64,000 nucleotides of DNA. It comes from Branchiostoma lanceolatum. Lineage: Eukaryota > Chordata > Leptocardii > Amphioxiformes > Branchiostomatidae. The notes below the pieces were generated by a model. It was not told the origin of the DNA. It worked only from the letters and a program-made list of their open reading frames with translations, and did not search any database. Location: positions 14,180,424 through 14,244,423 of the forward strand of contig NC_089732.1 in NCBI RefSeq assembly GCF_035083965.1. Direction: 5' to 3'. Below, one piece after another: positions 41,857 through 53,189 of this stretch. Made by a program: the position numbers and the translations under genes. Within the stretch, counting starts at the first letter, position 1. The number at the start of each line of letters is the position of its first letter.

Positions 41857-44800
41857 CTAGTTCTTAGTCGATGTGTTATAGAGTGAGTTGATGCCGTTAA
41901 TCACTGTTTGCAGCAGGTCGACTTCAGTGCGACCCAGTCGCTGGCGGTTGGACACGTCATAAACCCCTCCTTCAGCCTCAGAGGTTTCTGAAATAAATCA
42001 GAATATGTGCTAAGCGACCAAACCAACCAACCAACTAATCAATCAATCGATCGACTAATTAATCGGCCAATCAAGCAACAAACCACACAACCAACCAGAA
42101 AACCAACAAATCGATCAATCAATTGATCGATCCATCTATCGATTCACAAAGAAACCTTCAACCAACCTGACCATTATGTGATTCACAATAGTTTTCAAGT
42201 GTCACTTTTGCCGGAATTTAAACTGAAAAAAATATATATATATACCATAAACAAAGTACTCACCTCCATGTCGTCCTCTGACGTCCAACCCCAGCTGACG
42301 ACACGTGTTCTTTAATTGGACATCGTTAAACGAACGGGGAACACTAACGTGAACGCTAGCGCGCATGCCCGTGCCGAGGTTTGTAGGACAGCTGGACAGG
42401 TAGCCATAGTGCTTGTGAAACGCAAACTCGGTCTGCGCATGCCTCAACAGTGCCTGGCTAATGGCGTTGATTCCACGACACAGGCGATCGAACACTTCCT
42501 TGACGTCAGCTCCTGTTTTTGATTGAATAGAAAGGCTACAAATGTTACGATTGGCTGACTGTTACAAAGGAGCTTGTGATTAAGTTCAAACATTTAACCA
42601 TATCCAGACGGGGGGGGGGGGGGGCTAAAAGTGCCCGCGCCAACTTTGACATTGTATAACTGCCGAACGACATATGCTAGGACTACCAAAATTGGTAACT
42701 TTTCCTTAAATTTAGTTGGCAACAATATTATGATAGAAGTATAAGTTTATCATTTTTCGTGTTGCCATGGCAACGGGTTTCTGAAGGGCATTTTATGCAA
42801 AAATCACTGACTTTTTTTTAAAACAATGATATTTCTTAGGTTTTCTTGCCTAACCACACTAGTATTCCTACATGTATAGCATCATATGTAATTAGTTGTA
42901 ACTTTCATGATTTAATATTCATAATTTATGCTAATTTGATGAAGTAATCGGTCAAAATCCAAGATGGCGGACCATTACACTATTTTAGGTATGAACAGGC
43001 TTTTTCGCCTTCAAAATCGTCACTACGTGTCATTTTCTTTACCAGAATCATTTAGATTAACGTTTCTAATCTATTTTTAGTGTTTTTTGGGGTAATAAGT
43101 GGGAAAAAATATTTTTGAAAATTTCAAATTGGCCGATCCAAGATGGCGGATCCCAAGGGGTCGCTAACGACACGTGACGTCATTTAATGATTTCATTTTG
43201 ACGTCAACGTAGTTACCATTTATGTTATATGACTTGGTACACCTTAAAATCAACAATACATACTATTTTGTTTAATGCCTTTAGATACTACGGGAATTCC
43301 CTATTTAGCCAAAAATATGAAATAAAATCACATCAATGACGTCATATTACGTCATATTAAGTCATAACGTCACCAAAATTCTAGGAATTATAAAACTTAA
43401 CATGAACATTGGTCCCTACAAATTTGGGAATGATACATCATACCGTTCAGAAGTTATGAGGGGGGCCGAATGATCCCCCCCCCCCCGTCCCAGATATCAC
43501 AAAAAAGCCCAGTCTGGATAGGGTCAAAGCGCAATGCCTCATGGGATACATATTACTTTCCAAGATGGCGGCCATTGAGGTGAATGTGTGAGAAACCAGG
43601 TCAATAGGTTGTGATATTTACTGTCTATGCACACTACAGTAGAATCTAAGATAGTATTACCTTTCTGCATGGAGATAATCCTAACATGATCCTCTTCGTT
43701 TACCCACACCAAAAACGTTTTTTCCTTGTTGTAAAAGATGCCACGCCCTTCTGGCCAGTCGCGACTTATCCCAGCAGCTGCCTGGTACTTGTCAATCTCC
43801 TTGTTAGAAAAAATAGAGAAAGTTTAGCCTTTCTTATTTCCTAAATAACCTGTCAGTTTTGGTTGAAGAGGAACAAAGGAAATGCACCATTATCTGAGCC
43901 AGATCCGTTCTGCTAGCATCCTCATGCACTGGTCAGTGTCTTACCCTTTGCTTATGATTCCATCCCGTATCGATTTGTCACATGAGATTTCGTTTTTATA
44001 TGCATGCGAGACACTTACCTTAAAAAGATATCCACCCATAACCAGCTTGTCTTTTTCTGAGGTTGTCAAGGAGTCGTACGGATAGTAGTGTCCTCTCAAG
44101 TCTCCTTCAAGGCCCTCCAGTGCAGTCACTAAGACGTTCTCTACCTCCAGACGTTTCTCTCGGGAAATACCTGCAGGAAATCCTATTGGAGCCAGTATCT
44201 TATAAATCAAAGAAAGAAGACCTGGAACTCCAAGGATATATCCATTACACTAAAGTACAATTCTATTCAACACACCTATTTTCTTAAGTTTAGCCATGTG
44301 TACTGCAGTGTACATGAACCTCGTTTACACTTCTGCGAGCACTCCTTGGAAAGTGACAACGGAATGAAGGTATTGTTTATATGCATATAGTGAACGTTAA
44401 CGTTGTGATGGGTTGTGAAAGAGTACAGAAAATTGATTAATACGTGAAAGATAAAACATCATCGTGATTATTGCCCCTTTTTTGAAGATAAAGGTATTGT
44501 CTAGATCGGTTCGGATGGGTTAGGAAAGGTTTGTATGTTATATGTGATCATACCATAACCAGACAGGTTCCTGACCACCCTGCATCTAGTAGACAGGACT
44601 GGTGCTTTGTTCTGCAGCTGAATCATCGACGTCAAACAACGAGGATCCAGATTGGAGAGGTGGACAGGTATCTCATCAATTCCATGGTATTCTCTGCATA
44701 TAGCATAGAAGAAAGAGACGGCCGCGGGGAACAGGCAGGGGAAAAGAAAGGTCACCGTGAACACGAATAAAACATTTTAAACCTTATCACACCTTAGCCA

Positions 44801-45447
44801 CATTTAAAATGTGTTGAAAGAGTGATGAAATGACACATTCTGACCAAAGGAAACATTAGATTTGAGTTTACTTGATGATAGGGTCGAAGATGGGTCCGTA
44901 TAAACGGTAGCATTCCTCGTCTCCTGCATAAACCCCAACGATGCTGCTGGGAAGTTCAACTCCACTCCGCACCACATCGTTGATGGTGAAGCCAGTTAGG
45001 ACCGTCTTTTTCTCCTTAAGGAATCAAACAAATAGACATAATAAAGACGGTTATGATACATTTCTGTCCATAACGGGTAAATGTCTGTGACAACAAAAGC
45101 AAAGTAGCATCAACGCTGTAAAGGTAGAACCTATATGCGAAAAGGCGAAATGTTTCATGTGGATTTATATTCTAAATATTCTTCAATATAGTGAAGATCG
45201 TGTTTACAGAAATCCATAAGTATAATAACGTTAATTAAAGATTTATCTTCGGAATCATTTGATTTGTTTATATTTTTATTGCGATAAGAATGACATAAGG
45301 AGACACATTTAACATTTGATTCTTTCTACGATAGGTTACCTTTGACTCTTCCCACAGGTCTTGGTTGAGGATTTTGCGTCCCAGACAACGATGACGACTT
45401 GTCCACGTGGGATATTGTAGGGCTGCACCTACCTGGGAGCATGCCAT
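41857..45447 (-). CDS. Divergent arginine kinase-type ATP:guanidino phosphotransferase (7 exons)
   Basis: Expected to move phosphate between ATP and a guanidino compound as a cytosolic energy buffer. Exons: 45447-45340, 45014-44872, 44693-44554, 44170-44019, 43799-43661, 42512-42264, 41987-41857; phases close to 353 residues, the length of a single-domain arginine kinase. Motifs: [27 protein letters not shown] (nucleotide-binding arginines 120, 122, 125), [40 protein letters not shown] (catalytic Glu region 216-217), [17 protein letters not shown] (reactive Cys 269), and a C-terminal [19 protein letters not shown]. It is closer to arginine than to creatine kinases in LFKEIDKY and [15 protein letters not shown]. 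Oddities: the usual GYPFNP after the arginine motif is missing, and GEHTE is GETSE. Substrate is not settled. The start ATG has good context. Confidence 0.9.
42016..42145. repeat. Simple repeat of CAAC/CAAT words
   Basis: A run of CCAACCAACC, AATCAATCGATCG and ATCGATCC words between kinase exons 6 and 7. Confidence 0.85.
42598..43523. mobile_element. Non-autonomous TTAA-flanked DNA transposon (piggyBac-like), copy 2
   Basis: Ends CCATATCCAGACGGGG and CCCAGTCTGGATAGGG, flanked by TTAA (42,594-42,597) and TCAA (43,524-43,527, one change). The interior matches the reverse complement of 38,216-39,173, for example AAAAGTGCCCGCGCCA, CCAAGATGGCGGA and GGGAATTCCCTATTTAGCC. It lies in the kinase intron between exons 5 and 6. 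Confidence 0.75.
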
Positions 45448-45489
45448 AGTGTGTCCGTGTGGCTGAAATCAGATAGTATGCTGTAGCTT

Positions 45490-46300
45490 TTAGAAGGCTT
45501 TTTACGGTATTGCAGCGGAACCTTCAGTTTCGATATCTCGTTCTTATGTCCGTGAATAATTTCATCAGGTTGGCGAATGACTGAATAGCAAGGTTCTTTT
45601 ATTGGCAACCAAGCATTTTACATGCAAGAGCCGACATTTCGACAGTTGTCAGCCATCACCATCAGGGCAATACTGACTAGTTCACAGTGCACTGAAGCTT
45701 TTTGTTACTGCTAACAATGTAGTCCCAAACGTAAATTATTGTTTCATTAATAGATACTGTTAAGCAACAATGGTGAGATGATGCAGTTCCAAATGTAAAG
45801 TATTGTAACATTAAAAGATGCTGTTAAGCAACAATGGCTGATAGCTGTCGAAACGTCAGCTCTTGTAAAATGCTTGGTTGTGAATAAAAAACCTTTCTAT
45901 TCACTTGTTGTTGTAGATAACTCTTCGATCATAGAGTGAATGGTGTAAGTCTTGCCCCCCCCCCCCCCCCCTCGGCTTTGTTAGAAGCTGCAGGAACCGA
46001 TTTTGCTTTGAAATCAAAAAAGATAACGAAAGAAAGAAAAGAATGACGGATCGTCGTGATTTTTGGTATGCAGGTATTGGTACTTTTCATGATTAAACTC
46101 TAAATCTGCAAATCAGTATGTTATTTGCATAGTTAAAAAAGAGAACAATTATCAATCCGCTGCATTCACTGACAGGACTCTCACACATGAAAAAGAGAGG
46201 AATATCGGAAGATATCAATAATCGATTAGTACATGTATCGGTTATAAATAAGACATTGTTATAATTCAATAGTGGTAAGTGACAGGAATTTTTAATTTGT
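45490..46300. mobile_element. Second copy of the 40,557 repeat family, split by a hairpin insertion
   Basis: 45,495-45,545 (GTATTGCAGCGGAACCTTC, GATATCTCGTTCT) and 45,955-46,290 (GAAGCTGCAGGAACCGATTT, GATTTTTGGTATGCAGG, TTATTTGCATAGTTAAAAA) match parts of 40,735-41,400 in order. The middle is occupied by the hairpin element at about 45,580-45,904. Confidence 0.6.
45580..45904. mobile_element. Hairpin element nested in another repeat
   Basis: CAACCAAGCATTTTACA then CAAGAGCCGACATTTCGACAG on the left returns inverted as CTGTCGAAACGTCAGCTCTTG then TAAAATGCTTGGTTG on the right (imperfect). The interior holds two copies of TACTGTTAAGCAACAATGG-type sequence. Confidence 0.75.
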
Positions 46301-46309
46301 TTACTTGAG

Positions 46310-46831
46310 CTGTGAAAAAATCATCAAAAGAAAACATATCCACTTAAATCAACGGCCGCTGCTGGTGCCGAAATTTCAAGACTCAGATTTTAGTATCCGA
46401 TTTTTAAGCGCAAGTTGCTTGCCTAACTATTCACCTTGTCCTGGTAACACTGTCAGCGCCTGCAAGAAGGTCACCGAATTTCAAATCACCAGATTCGAGC
46501 ACATATTATACAGGACGGGGCACAGGCAGTGGCATTAAAACACGTTATTTATATACATCTTGGGGGTAGACGAAGTGGAATTTGATTCGACCCAAAAGTA
46601 CAAAAACACGCCATGTGGACGTAACAGGCTAGTTAGAATAATTACAGCATATGTTAGCAAACGTGCGCTGTGTACGTCTAGATAATTGATTTTCTTCGTC
46701 ACTGCACATCAATAGGCTCGAGGTTAAGGCAAAAGGTCTTCTAATCGCTCCATTGTAACAATGTGAAGGACATAGACCTCGAACCTCGATTTATGTGTGT
46801 GTCTGTTTGCTTGTTTGCGCGCGTGTGTTTA

Positions 46832-46869
<38 letters not shown>

Positions 46870-46873
46870 TGTT

Positions 46874-46921
<48 letters not shown>

Positions 46922-47640
46922 TGTGAGTGTGAGTGTGAGTGTTTGAGTGTGTGAGTGACTGTGATTGTGTGTGTCTAGGGGGGGGGGGGTCGGAGGGCTC
47001 TGACCCCGACAAAAGAAGCTTTAGCTAGCTATGTCCAACGGAATCACAGAAAAGGAAAACAATCCGATATTAGGAATGAAAAGTAACCCTGTGTTTTCAT
47101 TCATAGAGCTAGAGGTCGGGAATTCACTTGTCGCCATGCTGCACGGAGCTACTCGATGGATCTCCTCCATAGGGCGTAGGGTTATTAGTACAGAAGCTTC
47201 TTCGTCAGCTTGGATGGTATAGTTTGGTGCCATGTCGTTACACTGTATGCGGCCGAGGAATATGGTGATAACAAGAAAGTAGTCCTAATCTTAAAATCAC
47301 TGGAGAGTCGAGCGCATTTTTCGCCTGAAAATCTACCCCACACTACGGAGGATATGTATTTAGTTTTCATGTGGATTCGGCAGAAAAAACATCAAGAAAT
47401 ATGAAATGACTCGAGTACAGATAAAAACACGTAGAATTGAAAAGTTTTTGGAAAATATGTCTCTCATGAAATGGGGATAATAAACAGCCACCCTGGACCG
47501 CCGGCATTTTGGCATCTTTGCAAGTGTCATCTCTCTATTCGGTGGGGTCATTGTCCGTTAAACTGTGGCTCAATCCAAGGGCATTCAAGGACAATGCCCC
47601 CTTTTCTTTAAGACTGACTTATATGTCTCAATTATACGGA
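46310..47640. repeat. Dispersed repeat, inverted relative of 31,370-31,700
   Basis: 46,335-46,510 carries CAACGGCCGCTGCTGGTGCC and GATTTTTAAGCGCAAGTTGC, which are inverted at about 31,590-31,665. 47,565-47,640 carries GACTTATATGTCTCAATTAT, inverted near 31,360-31,380. About 1 kb between the two matches here is absent at 31 kb, and it includes the (GT)n run. Confidence 0.6.
46828..46975. repeat. (GT)n microsatellite
   Basis: About 150 bp of TGTGTG with GAGTGT variants at the end, followed by a G-run. Confidence 0.97.
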
Positions 47641-47984
47641 CTAATGCTCAAATGATACAGGGATTATCCAAGTAACAATAATGATATCGATTTCTAAAAC
47701 ACCGGAGCAAAGTATCCAGAAAGAAAAAAAATTCGTAGCATGTAGTTTTTGCTCAAACAGCATTGACAATCACTTAATACCTTTCTATCAGACAAGTATG
47801 GCTCGAAGCCACATTTATGTTTAGCTTAAGGGCGTTAAATATTAAGTTGTGCCGTGAAGCCACATTTACGCTTAGCTTAATGGCTTTACGCCGTAAACAG
47901 TATTCTCTGGCTCTTCATGTAATGAACTGCCACGAAAAAAAAGAAGATAATTGCTAACTAAAAACCATAACATAAGGCTTTGGC
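47641..47984. other. Spacer, nothing identified
   Basis: A/T-rich with a short direct repeat (GAAGCCACATTTAYG then TTAGCTTAA near 47,815 and 47,855). No gene. Confidence 0.4.
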
Positions 47985-50900
47985 TTACCCGATTAAATGA
48001 GGTGGCCTGCAGCCAGGGAACTTGATGACCTTTTGATGACTTACTTGGTCATCATTCACCCATTTCGTTATAAAAGGTGGGAATTGATTGGTGAAGAGCA
48101 ACTTTTATAGAAAGTTGCTAAAACATAACAACGTTTCAGTAGTTTCTTTCAAGATTCTTTGCATTGGAAAAATGTAAATATATGGCCTACTATGAGGGCC
48201 GTCATTTGGCTTCAAAATGACCTACCTCTGGAGAGAACAACGTAGCTAGAGAAAAAAAACCAAGAAGAATCTTACTTTGGAATAGTCAATCGGTATTACC
48301 ACCATTCGGCGTAACACACCAGGACTGAACGAAATGATAGACATTGCCGAAAACGGGGAATATTTCACCAGAGGACCTGTAGATCCATTGTAGTACAATT
48401 GTGGTTACAAATTGCAAATCTGTCCAGCGTTTGGCAAATTATTCAACCTGTTTTTCAGCAACCTACGGAGTCAAGTATCGACAAAAAATCTTCCGCATCA
48501 AACCTGTCGATGGACAACTTTCTATTCTGTATGTCATCGATTTAAGATAGGATGATCAACAACAAAAATCTCAGAACCTACTTCTATTCCGGCTTGTTGG
48601 AGAGGAGCAGGAGTTGTCGAGACTGGATGACCCTCAACATGCTGGTCTTTGATCTAGGTTAATAGCGGAGAAGGGGAAGGCCGTCCTTCCAGTCTGCTCC
48701 CTGCCCATTAGCTCTGGGGCATTATCGCTCCTTTTCATTTAAATGTACACATTTCTGACATTAAGATTTGCGACATATAAGGTGCCAAACTGTCGTTTTT
48801 ATGACGACTTGAAACTTTTCTGGCTTTTAGAAACGACAGTTTGGCACCTTATATGTGGCATATCTTAATGTCAGAAACGTCTTTCTTCGAACGGTAACGG
48901 AAGTTACAAAATGTGTACATTCAAATGAGAACGAGCGTATATGTTTTATCACCTACTTGAGTCTGGAAGAAGGTTCAATTCTTACATTGAATGGACTTCC
49001 TAGCTTTATTTAGTCCATAATTTGCCTCATATCTGCAGGCAGTGATCGTCTCGAAACATTTATTTGGCCGTGTAGAATTTAATATTTTTATCTCCGTGGG
49101 ATGCATACGTTTATGGTTTTCTATTCCGGTCAAAACTCAAATACGTCGTATTTCAGCCAACCACAACGTATTTCAGCAAACTACATCGTACTTCGCCCTA
49201 CACCACGTCGTAGTAGACAAGCACGACGTACTGTACACTCAAATACATCGATATCGTATTTGATAACATAGCTACGTTGTTCTCTCCAGAAGGAGAGCAT
49301 TCTTGAGTAGAAGGACGGCCCTCACAGTAGGCCAAAGAAAGAAGCTATTGAAACGATGTTATGTTATGCTTCTGGAGAGAACAACGTAGCTATGTTATCT
49401 TATAGTCACATTCTATAAAAGTTGCCCTTGACCAATCAACTCCCACGTTTTAAAACGAAAATGGTTATAGTGGTGGTACATTTCATCTGAAAATGGGAAA
49501 ATTTAGGTTTTATTCATCCATATGGGTCATAATAGTAGCCCCAGCTATCATAAGCTCTGGCTATTATGGTGGCTCAAAGATCAGTTGGTTTGCCTCCGGC
49601 ATCTCGGATGGTCAGTTTCTCAGTAATGGATAGCTGGAGCGGTAAATGAAGTCGTATTGACGCAGGTATCAGGGTGACCCAAATACTGCAAATGTAGAAA
49701 TGTTCACGGTGGTTTTATGTTCACGGTTTTCGCGGTGAACTTTCAGCGCGAACTTAATGTTCCCCCTAATTTTGACAATTTCTACCATGTTTCAGCCAGG
49801 GTGTGTTATGGCAAATGGCGTTTATACAGCTTGACAAATTTAGATTCAGATCCTGCTTCAATTGCATAAAAAGTTTGTTTTTTCTCTAGCTACGTTGTTT
49901 CTTCCAGAATCAGGACATTTCATTAGTCGAATAACGGCCCTCACAGTCGGCCATATATTTACGCTTTTTAAAGAACAAAGGATCTTGGAAGAAACTACTG
50001 AAACGATTGTATTTTAAGCTACTTTCTATAAAACTTGCTCTTGACCAATCAATTTCCTCTTAAGGAGGTCCCCCGGGTGTCTCCTTGTCATGCCGGACTT
50101 GGGTTAAACACGTTGTACTGCGTATTGCTACGTCGTATTTCAGACATGTCAGATATACTGCGACCAAAAGTATAGATTGGGAGAACTACATCGTACCTAT
50201 GTGTCACCACGACGTAATACAGTTAGGCCGTATTTCAGACTAATACGATGTATTTGAGTGTACAGTACGTCATGTGTGTCTACTACGAAGTAGTGTGGGC
50301 GAAATACAACTTACTAGTTCTTTGCTTAAATACGTCGTGTTTGGCTGAAATACGACGTATTTTTATTTTAGACCGGAATAGAAAACCATATACGTTATAC
50401 GTTGTTCTCTCCAGACGTCCTTTATCTTCAATTAGAGCCGTGCATTCACCACGACAACATAGTATTATTTCAGACAAATATGGCGTTTTGGGGTGTACAG
50501 TACGCCGTGCTTGTCTACTTCGACGTACTATGGGCGAAGTGCGATGAAGTTTTTCGATATACGTCGTGGTTGGCTGAAATACAACGTATTTGAGTTTTGA
50601 CCGGAATAGAAAACATGGTTATGGTTTTCTATTTCGATTAAAACTGAAATATGTCGTATTTCAGCCACACACGACGATTTTCAGCAAACTACATCGTACT
50701 TCGCCCCAACTACGTCTTAGTGAACAAGCACGACGTACTGTACACTCAAATACATCTGTACGATCTCCTTAAGATCTAAGAGCAAAGGATTTGTTGAAAT
50801 TGATTGGTCAAGAGCAACCTTTATAGAAAGTAGCTAAAAAGAAAATAGTTTCAGTAGTTTATTTCAAGATCCTTTGTTCTTTAAAAAGCGTAAATATATG

Positions 50901-51280
50901 GCCTACTATGAGGGCCGTCATTCGACTTATAACATGTCCTGCTACTGGAGAGGAACAACGTAGCTAGAGAAAAAAAACTTGCAATTGAAGCAGGATGCAG
51001 TTGAAGCAGGATCTGAATCTATATTGGTCAAGCGGTATGAACGCCATTTGGCGTAACACACCCTGACTGAAACATGCTAGAAATTGTCAAAATTAGGGGG
51101 AATATTAAGTTCGCGCTGGAAGGTCACCGCAAAAACCGCGCGCGAACATAAAACCACCGTGAACATTTCTATATTTTGCAGTATTTGGGTCACCCTGATA
51201 CCTGCGTCAATACGACTTGATTTACAGCTCCAGCTATCCCGTCAAATGCCGGGGGCAAACCAAGCTGATATGTGGGCCAG
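47985..51280. mobile_element. Left cluster of nested foldback elements
   Basis: Built from inverted words. TCTGGAGAGAACAACGTAGC and its complement occur at about 48,232, 49,270, 49,375, 49,890 and 50,945. The piece 49,560-49,935 (GACGCAGGTATCAGGGTGAC, GTTCACGGTGGTTTTATG) is inverted at 50,940-51,280. CTGAAATACGACGTATTT then GAGTTTTGACCGGAATAG recurs in both orientations at 49,125, 50,340, 50,575 and 50,630. The same pieces return at 57,630-60,000. No transposase frame was recognised. Confidence 0.7.
48735..48928. repeat. Long hairpin at the centre of a foldback unit
   Basis: TTTCTGACATTAAGAT, CATATAAGGTGCCAAACTGT and CGTTTTTA on the left are inverted on the right as AAACG, ACAGTTTGGCACCTTATATG and ATCTTAATGTCAGAAA. 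The outer arm AAATGTACACATTT also pairs with AAATGTGTACATTC. Confidence 0.85.
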
Positions 51281-51289
51281 CCACAGCAG

Positions 51290-51897
51290 ACGCTGCGTGC
51301 ATAAATGTGAAAATCATGTGAATTTTCGGCAAAATTTGAAGAAAATGTGATAAAATGTGATATAATGTTAAAAATTTTGAAGTCCAACAGCATTAAATTT
51401 TTTCACATAAGTTGACAGATGATTACATAAAATAACATTCAGGTCACATTTCTGAAGAGCGACACTAAAATGTGAAAAAAATGTTATTATTTTGCGTCAC
51501 ATTATTTCACATTCACCCTAAAAGATCTAGAAAAATCACATTTTCAAATGTAAAGATATGTTATCTATATGTGAAGTTGACTGTTAACCCATAATGTGAA
51601 GTTATGTGACTACCAGTGCATTTTTCCGCCAACTTTATTTATGTGATTTTATGTGAAACGTGCTCTCGGTGAAAATGTGAAATAATGTTATATCAAATCA
51701 CATTTTATAAAATGTGACTTCATGTGGAAGTTATGTGAAATGCGGTCTGCTGCAAAATGTTAAAAGATGTGAAAACAGCTAGCAAGCCGAAAAATGTGAA
51801 ATTTATGTGATGTTCAAAAAAAGCGAAATGTGAAAAAATGTGATATGCGAATCACATTAATTTCACATTTTTTACATGTGAAATTAATGTGAATTGC
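51290..51897. repeat. ATGTGA/TCACAT word array, left
   Basis: About 600 bp in which ATGTGA or its complement appears every 10-20 bases in mixed orientation, separated by A/T-rich spacers. It ends with the hairpin CACATTAATTTCACATTT / ACATGTGAAATTAATGTG. It is not a simple-period satellite. Confidence 0.8.
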
Positions 51898-53185
51898 CTT
51901 ACACAAGATTTGAAGACATTTGAATTAACAGAATATGTAAAAGGTAAGTGTTGTGAATTTTTTCCCGACGTTTATATATGACGTCTATACGGTATTTAAC
52001 TACACATCCCCGATACCACCACCCCCCCACGTTTACACGTGTAGTCTTTTCTTTCAAAGTACATGTATAGTACTTCATCATCATTAAACGGTGACATTTG
52101 TAAGCGAGCTAGAAGGTAGCTTTTTTTCTCCACGTCACTTTTCTTCGTCGATTAAGCTAAACATTTAAGAGATATGCTCGCAAAATATGCGTTGCAAGCG
52201 ATATAACGAACGCTTTGCGCTGTGACTTGACTATCATTTACTAGTAGCATTCAGACAACAATTGACAGAAGGTGTGAAAAACTCCTCCTCTCCCCACTCG
52301 TGCCACTGTTTAGTTGTTGATTAACTACTTTACAAGTAAAAGCACCTAATGTCACGCCCCATTCACACTTTGACAGCAACGCCCAGCCCCTCACCTTCAT
52401 GTCCCACCATAGATTTTAAGAGAGTCAAGAAGTTCCTGATCATTTTGAAACTCCTCGGCCAAATTTGTAAAGACAGTCTGTGTAAAAGATTCAATGTAAG
52501 CATAATGGCCGACATCAAGTAGATGACTAAGACGTTTCAAACTCTCACTGTTGTTTGGAGAACCTAATTAATGAGTAACCAAGTCAATCTTTGCATCTTA
52601 TATTTCATTTATAATACGTTCGGTTTCTTAAGCAAACATGATTACGATCTACAAATGCAAGCATCGCACTAGCGTATGTTCCCAATTTGCAAGTTCACAA
52701 TAGATACTCTTTGTTGGACGCTGACATTCAAAGCTCCTGCCATCAAAATAGAGAAATTGGTTATTTGTTTGAAAGGCTAACGCATGTTTTGTAAATCCTT
52801 ACCGCGCTCCTTGTACATATGCAACTTTATTGTAATGGGCTCATACAAAGCCGACTCTTTGATATTCATATAAAACTCCTTTTTTGCGAAGGTGTGAAAT
52901 GGTAGAATTTCACGCATGTTGGACCTTTCACAGATAAAACTCCCGTGTGCCGAAGCAGAGATAAAGTGAGACTGTTTCAATAAAGACACATACAGAATTT
53001 ACATTGCGTTTTTTTATATATTCGCTTAAAATCCCCATATCGGCCTTCCCTGGTATTTGGACTGTCTTAATCACTACCGATTTCCCCTGAATTAGCGACA
53101 AATTAGTCACCGCCACTTTAAATGCTACTAAAACCTTGATCGAAAAGAAAAGAAAAGCTATAAATTTCACACACGTCATGACAAA
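51898..53185. other. Unassigned interior sequence
   Basis: No protein motif, tRNA or tandem repeat was recognised. It lies between the left word array and the satellite. Confidence 0.45.
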
Positions 53186-53189
53186 CATC

